Position numbers and translations under genes: made by a program. A stretch of 64,000 nt of DNA, taken from the NCBI RefSeq assembly GCF_026278345.1, contig NZ_CP111085.1:2726001-2790000 (forward strand), in the 5' to 3' direction. Shown here in pieces: positions 34,770-42,427 of this stretch (the stretch's first letter is position 1; each line of letters starts with the position of its first letter). A model generated the notes under the pieces. That model was given only the letters and a program-made list of their open reading frames with translations. It was not told the DNA's origin and did not search any database. The stretch comes from Tellurirhabdus rosea (GTDB taxonomy: Bacteria; Bacteroidota; Bacteroidia; Cytophagales; Spirosomataceae).

Positions 34770-35847
34770 ATGACGACCGACCAGCTAAAGGACGTGAGGG
34801 CCAGAGTAGAGGCCCTGAGGGGGTACCTTTGACTACGATAACAAGAAAAGACAACTAGCAGAACTGGAACAGCAGACGTTCCAGCCCGAATTCTGGAACG
34901 ACGCCGCCCGGGCCGAAGCGACCATGAAACAGGTGCGCGGCCTCAAAGGCTGGGTCGAAGGCTTCGAACGCACGATGAAGCAGCTCGAAGACCTCGAAAC
35001 GCTGCAGGAGTTCCAGGACATGGGCGAGGCTTCGGAGGACGAGGTGGAAGCCGAATACGGGGCCATGCTCAAAGCCCTCGAAGAGATTGAGCTGAAGAAA
35101 ATGCTCGGCAACGAGGAGGACCAGCTCAGCGCCATTCTGGAAATCAACTCCGGCGCCGGCGGCACCGAAAGCCAGGACTGGGCCGAAATGCTGTACCGCA
35201 TGTACCTCATGTGGGGCGAAAAACACGGTTACAAGGTCAAGCAGGTAGATTACCAGGAAGGCGACGGTGCGGGCATCAAATCCGCCACGCTGGAAGTGGA
35301 AGGCCCGCTGGCCTACGGTTACCTGAAGTCCGAAAACGGCGTTCACCGGCTCGTGCGCGTGTCGCCGTATGACGCCAATGCCCGTCGGCATACCTCGTTT
35401 GCTTCGGTTTACGCCTATCCGCTGATCGACGATTCGATCGAAATCGAAGTTAACCCGGCAGACATCGATTGGGACACGTTCCGATCAGGCGGCGCTGGTG
35501 GACAGAACGTCAACAAGGTCGAAACGGCCGTACGGCTGCGTCACCGCCCTTCCGGATTAATCATCGAATGTCAGCAGGAGCGGAGCCAGTTGCAGAACAA
35601 AGAGGTTGCCTTGCGCCTGCTCAAATCGAAGCTGTACCAGATTGAGGTCGAAAAGCGGAACGCCGCCCGGGCCGAGATCGAAGCCAGCAAGAAGAAAATC
35701 GAGTGGGGCTCGCAGATCCGCAGCTACGTCCTGGACGACCGTCGGGTGAAAGACCACCGCACCGGCTACCAGACCTCCAACACCGACGCCGTGCTGGACG
35801 GAGAACTCGACGAGTTTATCAAAGCGTACCTGCTGATGCAGGACTGA
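34770..35847 (+). CDS. prfB: Peptide chain release factor 2, with programmed +1 frameshift
   Basis: RF2 ends translation at UGA and UAA. A 20-codon leader frame from the ATG at 34770 reaches an in-frame TGA at 34830-34832. A +1 slip at CTT-T continues as [10 protein letters not shown] to 35847, about 358 residues in total. The catalytic G-G-Q is in [11 protein letters not shown]. The stop-codon-reading tripeptide, Ser-Pro-Phe in E. coli RF2, reads Ser-Pro-Tyr here (35362-35370, context [15 protein letters not shown]). Expression is autoregulated: low RF2 gives more frameshifting. Divergent from lpdA. Confidence 0.95.
34818..34832 (+). promoter_or_regulatory. RF2 programmed frameshift site
   Basis: AGGGGG (Shine-Dalgarno-like, 34818-34823), a 3-nt spacer TAC, then CTT-TGA followed by C, the canonical stimulator-spacer-slip arrangement. 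It keeps a strong SD-like element although Bacteroidota use few SD sequences for initiation. Confidence 0.93.
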
Positions 35848-35861
35848 TGTAATGATGGATT

Positions 35862-35991
35862 AAGAGTTATGAATTATGAGTTATGGTGGTAAGGCTCCTT
35901 CAGTTTGCTTAGTAATAATGTACTGATAATCAAATGAAAGCCCGAGTACTATTTTTAACTCTTAATTCATAATTCTTAATTCATAACTCTT
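35862..35991. repeat. Inverted repeat of AAGAGTTATGAATTA words with about 80-nt loop
   Basis: Arms 35862-35885 and 35968-35991 match as reverse complements over 24 bp with about two mismatches. The right arm continues with more copies of the TTAATTCATAA word, and ends one base before the hydrolase ATG at 35993. It fills the spacer between prfB and the hydrolase. Confidence 0.75.
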
Positions 35992-35992
35992 C

Positions 35993-36787
35993 ATGCTTCC
36001 CGTCCGTCAGCTTTCCACCGGCCCCCGTGTTCTGCTTGCCTTTCACGGCATCGGGCAGGACTGTGCGTGTTTCGAGCCGCTGGCCCGGGCGCTGGATGGA
36101 CAGTACACCGTTTACTCGTTTGATTTATTCTTCCACGGCCTGAACAGGACTTTACCGGATGCGGCGCTGACCAAAACCCGCTGGCAGCAGATTCTGGAAG
36201 AGTTTCTGGCGGCAAAGGGCATCCAGCGCTTTTCGGTAGTGGGGTTCAGCATGGGGGGGAAATTTGCCCTCGCAACGGCAGAAGTCCTGACCAGCCGCGT
36301 GGACGAACTGTGGCTGCTGGCACCGGATGGCATCACCGTCAGCCCGTATTACCGCTTGGCCACCGAAACGGCGGCGGGCCGGAGCCTGTTCCGTTATTTT
36401 CTGAAGCACATGGCCCTTTTTCACCGCCTGGGCCATTTTCTGAGCAGTCTGAAACTGGTCGACCGTTCGGCACTCCGGTTCGCCGAAAGCACCCTTTCGA
36501 CACCCGAACAGCGGGAACGGGTGTACAACTCATGGATTTACTTTCGGGACTTAAGACCGGACTTAAATGTTCTTTCCACTACGCTCAACCATTCAGCCAT
36601 TCGGACACGTTTCTTTTTTGGCTCTTTCGACCGCGTCTTACCCGTTTCGTTCACAACCCCGTTGACCAGACACCTGCACAGCTACGAGTTGACGGTGTTG
36701 AAAACCGGCCATCACCGGCTCATCGAAAAGGTAGCTGCCCATCTGGGCCAGTCCACGGATGAGTCCGTGAGGAGCCCGTTGCCATGA
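35993..36787 (+). CDS. Alpha/beta hydrolase
   Basis: 264 residues, alpha/beta hydrolase fold. Oxyanion-side H-G-I-G-Q (18-22), nucleophile elbow G-F-S86-M-G-G, acid probably Asp in S-F-D-R-V-L-P (about 218), and His in T-G-H-H-R-L near 240. An ester or related substrate is likely but unknown. The start codon directly follows the right arm of a repeat, so the 5' UTR would consist of repeat sequence. Confidence 0.83.
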   Translation: MLPVRQLSTGPRVLLAFHGIGQDCACFEPLARALDGQYTVYSFDLFFHGLNRTLPDAALTKTRWQQILEEFLAAKGIQRFSVVGFSMGGKFALATAEVLTSRVDELWLLAPDGITVSPYYRLATETAAGRSLFRYFLKHMALFHRLGHFLSSLKLVDRSALRFAESTLSTPEQRERVYNSWIYFRDLRPDLNVLSTTLNHSAIRTRFFFGSFDRVLPVSFTTPLTRHLHSYELTVLKTGHHRLIEKVAAHLGQSTDESVRSPLP

Positions 36788-36798
36788 GGCGGCATGGG

Positions 36799-36861
36799 AA
36801 AACCGTTTAAACGGTTTGGGAGGCTGGCGGGTTGGTTTACGTTTCCGACGGTTAAAACCGT
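36799..36861. repeat. AAACCGTTTAAACGGTTT palindrome with a related second palindrome
   Basis: A perfect 18-bp palindrome after the hydrolase stop and, about 45 bp on, ACGGTTAAAACCGT (perfect 6-bp arms) overlapping the TVP38 stop. Both lie between convergent genes and could form one larger structure. Confidence 0.65.
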
Positions 36862-37547
36862 GGGCTGTTTGCTTTGGTCAGGATGGGGCGGATGACGGCA
36901 AATAGCCCGACGACCGATACCAGAATCAGCCCTGCAATGACGAGTTGGGACGTATTATCCCGATTCGGATTTTCCAGCAGCGTCCGGATTTCTTTGGCCT
37001 GAAAGCCCGTCCAGACGGCAAGCACCGTACGGGGCACCATTCCCAGAAAACCACCCAGCAAAATGTTGCGCAAACGGGCACCGGATAAGGCAAAAACCAG
37101 GTTCGTGACGGCGAAGGGCAGAACGGGCGAAAGCTTGGTGAAAAAGATGACGGGCAGCTCCCGTTCCCGAATCTGCTCCATGACCGCCTGCGCCTTAGGA
37201 TTTTGTTCGATGTAGTGAATAAACCGGTCCCGGTCGAAGCGGTGTACCAGCGTGTAGACCAGAAAAATAGCGCCCAGGTTCAGCGCAAACAAGGGCAGCA
37301 GGGCGTTCCAGCCCAAAAAATAGCCGAACACCAGCGCCAGAAAAGTGGGCGGCGTAAGGGCAACGGTAGACGTCAGGCAGCAGGCAATGGTCAGCAGCAG
37401 CCACTGAAAAGCCGAGAAGCCGGCTACCACGGGCTCGTTGGTTACGGTTACGTAGGTCAGGGCCGAGCTGAACAGCAAGGGGGCTACTGTCAGAAGTACC
37501 CCTGCCAGGGCCGGTCCCGTCAATTTCTGGAGAAACGTGTTTTTCAC
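36852..37547 (-). CDS. TVP38/TMEM64 (VTT/DedA-like) membrane protein
   Basis: 231 residues with about five or six hydrophobic segments. The central region (F-G-Y-F-L-G-W-N-A-L-L-P..., then F-F-T-K-L-S-P-V-L-P-F-A-V-T-N-L-V-F-A) and G-G-F-L-G-M-V-P-R-T-V show the VTT domain, with re-entrant loops and a conserved G-x-x-P-R. Related DedA proteins flip or move lipids and undecaprenyl phosphate; the role here is inferred only. Starts with GTG at 37547 and is divergent from the PLP enzyme. Confidence 0.85.
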   Translation of the reverse strand: MKNTFLQKLTGPALAGVLLTVAPLLFSSALTYVTVTNEPVVAGFSAFQWLLLTIACCLTSTVALTPPTFLALVFGYFLGWNALLPLFALNLGAIFLVYTLVHRFDRDRFIHYIEQNPKAQAVMEQIRERELPVIFFTKLSPVLPFAVTNLVFALSGARLRNILLGGFLGMVPRTVLAVWTGFQAKEIRTLLENPNRDNTSQLVIAGLILVSVVGLFAVIRPILTKANSPRF

Positions 37548-37562
37548 AAACTTTCGTTATTT

Positions 37563-37642
37563 CGCAAAGTTCATCAAAGGAAGGCAAAGTTTATCAAAGT
37601 CGGCGTTGCGGTTCTTTGATACGCTTTGCTAAACTTTGCGCC
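37563..37642. repeat. CAAAGTTT-word repeat in divergent spacer
   Basis: Two direct copies of GCAAAGTT(C/T)ATCAAAG followed by the inverted words CTTTGATA and CTAAACTTTGCG, making an imperfect 80-bp inverted repeat between divergent genes. Similar words occur at 24509-24550. Confidence 0.7.
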
Positions 37643-37656
37643 AAACCTATTCCTCC

Positions 37657-38796
37657 ATGAATTTCGGAACCAAAGCCATCCACGCCGGTCAGCATCCGGA
37701 CCCAACCACGGGCGCCATCATGACGCCGATATACCAGACCTCAACCTACGTTCAGGAATCGCCCGGAAAACATAAAGGTTACGAATACGCCCGCACGCAG
37801 AACCCGACCCGGGATGCCCTGCAAGCCAATCTGGCCGCCCTCGAAAACGGCAAGCACGGCATTTGCTACGCCTCGGGGCTGGGCGCCACCGACGCAATTC
37901 TGAAGCTGTTCAAACCGGGGGATGAAATCATTGCGAGCAGTGACCTGTACGGCGGCACCTACCGCATCATGGTCCGGGTCTTTCAGGAGTTCGGACTCAA
38001 ATTCAAGTTCGTCGGCCTCGACAACCCGGCGAATCTGGAAGCGGCCCTTTCGCCCGACACCAAAATGGTCTGGATCGAAACCCCCACCAACCCGCTGCTG
38101 CGCCTGGTGGACATGGCCGCCATCTCCGCCATCACCAAAGCCCGCGGGCTGATGCTGGTGGTGGACAATACTTTTGCCTCGCCTTACCTGCAAAATCCGC
38201 TCGATCAGGGCGCCGACATTGTCATGCACTCGGTCACGAAATACCTCGGCGGACACTCGGATACGGTCATGGGGGCCATTATCCTGAACGACGACGCCCT
38301 CGCCGACCGGCTGCGGTTTATCCAGAACGCCTGCGGAGCCGTTCCCGGACCACAGGATTGTTTTCTGGTCCTGAGAGGTACCAAAACCCTGCACGTCCGG
38401 ATGCAGCGACACTGCGAGAACGCCCTGAAGATTGCCCGTTACCTGAGCGAGCATCCGAAAGTGGGTCAGGTGAATTATCCGGGGCTGGAATCGCACCCGC
38501 AGCACGAACTGGCGAAGCGCCAGATGCGGGATTTCGGCGGAATGGTCTCGTTTGAACTGAAAGGCGATTCGCTGCCGGAGGCCGTCCGCGTGATGGAAAG
38601 TTTCAAGGTGTTTTCGCTCGGCGAATCGCTGGGCGGCGTCGAGTCGCTCTGCACGCACCCGGCCTCGATGACCCACGCCAGTATTCCCAAAGAAGAACGG
38701 GAAAAAAACGGCCTGAAAGATACCCTCATCCGGCTCAGCGTAGGCATTGAGGATGCGGAGGATTTGATTGAGGATTTGAGACAGGCAATAGTCTGA
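37657..38796 (+). CDS. Cys/Met metabolism PLP enzyme (cystathionine gamma-synthase/lyase family)
   Basis: 379 residues from the ATG at 37657 (a TTG 21 bp earlier lies in repeat sequence). Fold-type I trans-sulfuration family: Y-E-Y-A-R-T-Q-N-P-T-R (about 42-52), phosphate-binding S-G-L-G-A-T-D near 77, D-N-T-F-A-S-P near 176, PLP Lys in S-V-T-K-Y-L-G-G-H-S-D (about 199), and S-L-G-G-V-E-S-L at the C-terminus. It could be cystathionine gamma-synthase (methionine synthesis), cystathionine gamma-lyase or methionine gamma-lyase; sequence reading alone does not separate them. Confidence 0.88.
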   Translation: MNFGTKAIHAGQHPDPTTGAIMTPIYQTSTYVQESPGKHKGYEYARTQNPTRDALQANLAALENGKHGICYASGLGATDAILKLFKPGDEIIASSDLYGGTYRIMVRVFQEFGLKFKFVGLDNPANLEAALSPDTKMVWIETPTNPLLRLVDMAAISAITKARGLMLVVDNTFASPYLQNPLDQGADIVMHSVTKYLGGHSDTVMGAIILNDDALADRLRFIQNACGAVPGPQDCFLVLRGTKTLHVRMQRHCENALKIARYLSEHPKVGQVNYPGLESHPQHELAKRQMRDFGGMVSFELKGDSLPEAVRVMESFKVFSLGESLGGVESLCTHPASMTHASIPKEEREKNGLKDTLIRLSVGIEDAEDLIEDLRQAIV

Positions 38797-38813
38797 ACCG
38801 CGCGGCGGACCGT

Positions 38814-38898
38814 CGGGATTACACAGATTAAGGGATTAACTGTGATGCTTCGCTTCAATGAGAACATCCTAGTTAATCCCTTAATCTGTGTAATCCCG
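38814..38898. repeat. Long hairpin, perfect 28-bp arms, GCTTCGCTT apex
   Basis: Arms 38814-38841 and 38871-38898 are perfect reverse complements (CGGGATTACACAGATTAAGG...) around a 29-nt loop containing GTGATGCTTCGCTTCAATG. It lies between the convergent PLP enzyme and TonB receptor genes. The stem is a diverged relative of the one at 20476, with both arms changed together. Confidence 0.9.
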
Positions 38899-38908
38899 GT
38901 TCAAAAAC

Positions 38909-41290
38909 TTAGAACCGTACTCTCACCCCCGCGAGGAAATTCCTTCCGGCCTGCGGATAATAGTAATTTTCCGTCGTCGTCCGGCCTTCCGAAATGTAGC
39001 TGAACGTGTAGCCGTTCGACTCGTAAAGGTGGTTCAGGACGTTGTTCAGCAGCACCGTGAATTCGATCACGTCGGCAAATCCGGGCTTGATGGAGTAAAT
39101 AAAGCGAAGATCGTTTACAAAGTACGGGTCAAGCGAGCGGCTTTTGCTGGACGTATTATCCAGAAACTGCCGACCGACATATTTGGACAAGAAACCGATT
39201 TCGAGACCTTTGACGGGCGTGTAAAGCAGCTGCGACCCGCTGACGGCATTGGGCGAAAAGGCGATGTCTGTATTCCGGTAAACAACTTTCTGCTGTGAGC
39301 CGTCATCGTAATTGTCGAGGAACTCGGTAAACTGCTGCACCTTGTTCCGGCTGAAGGTCGCGTTCACGTTCCAGCGCAGGTTTTTTGCCAGCAAAGCCCC
39401 GGCTTCCAGTTCGATTCCGGCGCGGTAGCTGCGCGGAATGTTCACCCGGTTGTACGCGCCTACATCGTTGATCTGGCCCGTCAGCACCAGCTCGTTTTTG
39501 TATTGCATGTAGTACAGATTGGCCGTGAAGGCAAGACGCTGGCTCTGCGTTTTGTAACCCGCCTCCCAGTCGTGCAGGGTTTCCGCCTTTGGGCGGCTTT
39601 CGGGCGTCGATTGGGTGTAATCGTTCCGGTTTGGTTCACGATGCCCGACGCTGTAGGAGGCGTAGACCGAGCTGCGGTCGTTCAGCGTATAGGTCAGCCC
39701 CGCCTTGGGGTTAAAAAACGTCAGGTCGGCCGACTGCCGGACATTCTGCAACTGGCTGTTGAAACCCAGAAACGAGTAACCCACCGTCCGGACCTGCAGG
39801 TCCGCGAAGGCGTTGAGTTTACGGCTTACCTGATAAAAAGCCTTGGCGTACACGTTGAAGTCGGTTTTGATGGCATCGTCTTCGTAATACCGCTGCCGGA
39901 TGTCGCTCGTACTGGCAAACCGGGCCCAGATGATTTCGCCGTAATGCTTGCCCTGGTACTGGTTCCAGCCGCCGCCGATGTTGGCCGTCAGTTTGCCAAA
40001 GCTGTTGTAGTCCAGCGACCACACGGCCCCGTAGTAATCATTGTCCAGCCAGCGGCGGCGAATGAGGTCCGTGGAGGTCACGGTATCCCGCCCAACGACG
40101 ACCGGCGGTAGACCGTATCCGCTGAAGTCTTCCCCTTCGCGATACTGCTCGTAGTAGCCCCGGCCTTTCGTATAGAACAGCGAGGCGTTCAGCCGCCAGT
40201 TCCGACTCAGTTCGTGCGAACTGATGAGCTGGTAGTTGTCCTGCTGGTAATTGTCCGTTTCATTGTCGTAGGTATAAGGGTTGAAGGTCCGGTTGGTCTT
40301 CAGCAGATTTTCGGGTACGCCTCCCCAGGACTGGTACGTCTTTTCCTGTCCCGAAAAAACATTCAGGCGGGCAAAGCTTTTCTTCCCGTACCAGCCACCC
40401 GACAGGTAGAACGACTTCAGGTCCGAGGAAGCTCGGTCGATGTAGCCGTCGGAAGTAATCTTGGACAGCCGGGCGTCCACCACGAATCCACCCTTCAATA
40501 AACCCGTTCCTGCCAGCACATTGTATTTGCGGGTGTTGAAACTTCCTGCCGATAGATTCGTTTCGGCATATGGATTTTTGGTCAGCGAATGGGTCTGGAT
40601 GTTCACCGAAGCACCGAACGCTCCGGCTCCGTTGGTGGACGTGCCGACGCCCCGCTGAATCTGCACGCTGCTTACCGACGAAGCGAAGTCCGGCATGTTG
40701 ACCCAGAACGTTCCCTGCGACTCGGCGTCGTTGTACGGAATTCCGTTAAGCGTCACGTTGACCCGGGTAGCGTCCGAGCCGCGAATCCGGATGCCGGTGT
40801 AGCCGACGCCCGCGCCCGCGTCCGAGGTCGTTACGACAGAAGGGGAGAAGTTGAGCAGCACCGGCAGGTCCTGTCCGAGGTTCAGCTTCCGGAGCTGGGA
40901 CTGGCTGACGTTCGTGTGGGCGATGGCGGACTTCTCATTGGCTCGCGTCGCGCTGACCACCACCTCGTCCATAACCACTTCGCTTTTGGGCAGTTCGAAG
41001 GATTGCGTCGCGTCGGACCTCAGTTCCACCTCCCGGACCTGCGCCTCGAAACCCAGGAGCGAAACCCGAATCTGGTAGGTGCCGGGTTTAAGGTTGGTCA
41101 GGCGATAACCACCCGACGCATCGGTTACCGTTCCTTTGTAACTACCTTCCACCAGAACGGCCGCCCCGGGCAGCGCACCGCCGCCGGATTCCTTGACCGA
41201 ACCGGAAAGAGAAAATTGCGCCCAGACGGGCAGGCACGACAGCCAGAACAGAAGCGTCGCGCCAAAGCGATAGGTTTTCGCCTTTTTCAT
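38909..41290 (-). CDS. TonB-dependent receptor, probable thiamin (precursor) transporter
   Basis: 793 residues. Signal peptide (about 1-24, ending Val-Trp-Ala-Gln), a carboxypeptidase-regulatory-like domain (about 25-110, with G-G-G-A-L-P-G-A-A-V), a plug (about 115-225, with R-I-R-G-S-D-A-T-R-V-N-V-T-L-N-G-I-P-Y-N-D-A) and a 22-strand barrel ending in aromatic R-V-R-F. It imports a ligand across the outer membrane using TonB energy. A TPP riboswitch in its leader strongly suggests the ligand is thiamin or a precursor, so uptake is switched off when TPP is plentiful. Confidence 0.93.
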   Translation of the reverse strand: MKKAKTYRFGATLLFWLSCLPVWAQFSLSGSVKESGGGALPGAAVLVEGSYKGTVTDASGGYRLTNLKPGTYQIRVSLLGFEAQVREVELRSDATQSFELPKSEVVMDEVVVSATRANEKSAIAHTNVSQSQLRKLNLGQDLPVLLNFSPSVVTTSDAGAGVGYTGIRIRGSDATRVNVTLNGIPYNDAESQGTFWVNMPDFASSVSSVQIQRGVGTSTNGAGAFGASVNIQTHSLTKNPYAETNLSAGSFNTRKYNVLAGTGLLKGGFVVDARLSKITSDGYIDRASSDLKSFYLSGGWYGKKSFARLNVFSGQEKTYQSWGGVPENLLKTNRTFNPYTYDNETDNYQQDNYQLISSHELSRNWRLNASLFYTKGRGYYEQYREGEDFSGYGLPPVVVGRDTVTSTDLIRRRWLDNDYYGAVWSLDYNSFGKLTANIGGGWNQYQGKHYGEIIWARFASTSDIRQRYYEDDAIKTDFNVYAKAFYQVSRKLNAFADLQVRTVGYSFLGFNSQLQNVRQSADLTFFNPKAGLTYTLNDRSSVYASYSVGHREPNRNDYTQSTPESRPKAETLHDWEAGYKTQSQRLAFTANLYYMQYKNELVLTGQINDVGAYNRVNIPRSYRAGIELEAGALLAKNLRWNVNATFSRNKVQQFTEFLDNYDDGSQQKVVYRNTDIAFSPNAVSGSQLLYTPVKGLEIGFLSKYVGRQFLDNTSSKSRSLDPYFVNDLRFIYSIKPGFADVIEFTVLLNNVLNHLYESNGYTFSYISEGRTTTENYYYPQAGRNFLAGVRVRF

Positions 41291-41363
41291 AGGATAGAAA
41301 AAGCACGAATAGGTAAAGGGGCCACACCTATCCTTTGGTTAAATTATAGTAAATGAAACTTGT

Positions 41364-41380
41364 GCGGAATGACGTTCCGC
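41364..41380 (-). promoter_or_regulatory. Hairpin just 3' of the TPP aptamer (possible expression platform)
   Basis: GCGGAA pairs with TTCCGC around a 5-nt loop directly after the aptamer on the minus strand, about 75 nt before the receptor ATG. There is no T-run, so control may be on translation or through another fold. Confidence 0.4.
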
Positions 41381-41467
41381 GTTACCATCCCTTCGCCGGC
41401 ATTACCCGGTGCAGGTTCAATGGGTATAATCTCAGCCCGTTGTATTAAGGCACCCCCTGGAAGATTA
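41381..41467 (-). ncRNA. TPP riboswitch (THI element)
   Basis: On the minus strand the conserved blocks appear in order: GGGGTGCC, GGGCTGAGATTATACCC, TGAACCTG, and GGGTAATGCCGGCGAAGGGA. These are the pyrimidine- and pyrophosphate-sensing helices of the THI box. It lies in the leader of the TonB receptor gene; a -7 box ends 7 bp upstream, so the aptamer starts almost at the predicted 5' end. Confidence 0.95.
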
Positions 41468-41473
41468 GTGTTG

Positions 41474-41481
41474 CAAAGGTA
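41474..41481 (-). promoter_or_regulatory. -7 promoter box (TACCTTTG) of the riboswitch transcript
   Basis: TAnnTTTG match on the minus strand, with a TTG 21 bp upstream as a -33 candidate. Its position just before the TPP aptamer makes it the most convincing promoter in the window. Confidence 0.6.
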
Positions 41482-41513
41482 ACGGGATTTTCAGACGCAA
41501 TGCAAGCGGCCGG

Positions 41514-42266
41514 TCAATCTTTCAGAATGGCGATCACCTTCCGCGGTTCTTTGATCTCCGTCATACGGACCAGTCTCAGGATGGCTTCTTCCAGAAAAGC
41601 CGGCTTCTCGATGAGCCGTGCAAGTCCGGCAATGCGGTCATCCAGCTGCCGGATGTACGCCTGTTGCTGCGGCGGAGCCATAAATGCCAGTTCGGTCGCC
41701 ACCCGCCAGGCTTCTTCCCGGGCGACGCCGATGCTGAAGTTGACAAGGTCGTCGTCCACATTGCCCGTAACCCGGTCGAGCCAGCGCATCGGGAACCAGA
41801 CCTGCGTCAGTTCATCCTGCACGGTTCGGGTGAGGGAAGCAAGGACGCCGTTGATGGCCATAAAGTCCTTTTCCAGTTTCCAGATGGCCTTGCCGGGGCA
41901 GGTCTGCGCGGCCGCGATGCCGAGGTCCAGATTGATATGGGCGTTGATGCCCAGAATTAGGTGCTGCATGACCGTGATCTGGTTCAGTCTGCAGGCTTCG
42001 AAAGCGATGTGCCACGCCTGGGTGGTCGGCTGGCGGAGCCGGTGCTGTTCGTACGCCTGCAAATACCGGTCGGCAAAAAGGACATCCAGCCGGGCCATGC
42101 GCGGGCCGTCTTCAAACTTCCCTTTTCGGATGCCTTCGAGAACGGCGGCCGTCATCCGGCGGTACAGGCTGGCAAAGTACCCCAGGGTTGAATTGGCCGT
42201 GATGGACTGCTGAATAATAGCGTCAAGCGACTGAATGACGTCTTCGATGGTAACGGGCTGGACCAT
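41514..42266 (-). CDS. DUF5995 family protein
   Basis: 250 residues, mostly helical, no signal peptide. G-I-N-A-H-I-N-L-D-L-G-I-A-A near 105-118 and the paired W-F-P-M-R-W-L-D-R region are the conserved core of this uncharacterised family; His and Asp in the core could bind metal. Divergent from the ring-cleaving dioxygenase gene across 161 AT-rich bp. Confidence 0.75.
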   Translation of the reverse strand: MVQPVTIEDVIQSLDAIIQQSITANSTLGYFASLYRRMTAAVLEGIRKGKFEDGPRMARLDVLFADRYLQAYEQHRLRQPTTQAWHIAFEACRLNQITVMQHLILGINAHINLDLGIAAAQTCPGKAIWKLEKDFMAINGVLASLTRTVQDELTQVWFPMRWLDRVTGNVDDDLVNFSIGVAREEAWRVATELAFMAPPQQQAYIRQLDDRIAGLARLIEKPAFLEEAILRLVRMTEIKEPRKVIAILKD

Positions 42267-42346
42267 ATCAATCAGTAGATAAAGTTCAACAAGTTAGAAG
42301 TTTCCGGAATCAACCCTTAACATTATGAACTTAATTTATAAATTCA

Positions 42347-42358
42347 ATGTATATACAT
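42347..42358. promoter_or_regulatory. 12-bp perfect palindrome ATGTATATACAT
   Basis: Located in the 161-bp AT-rich divergent spacer between DUF5995 and the dioxygenase operon. Its size suits an operator for a dimeric repressor such as a MarR-type regulator, but no regulator gene is adjacent. Confidence 0.35.
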
Positions 42359-42427
42359 CAAATGTCATAACATTTAAACTTAGGACTGATTACCTGAACA
42401 ATTTTCCTCACAAATTATTCCACAACT

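Noticed and set aside
38909..41290. SusC-type polysaccharide receptor
   Set aside because: The protein is about 200 residues shorter than typical SusC, has no SusD partner gene, and its TPP riboswitch points to a vitamin receptor.
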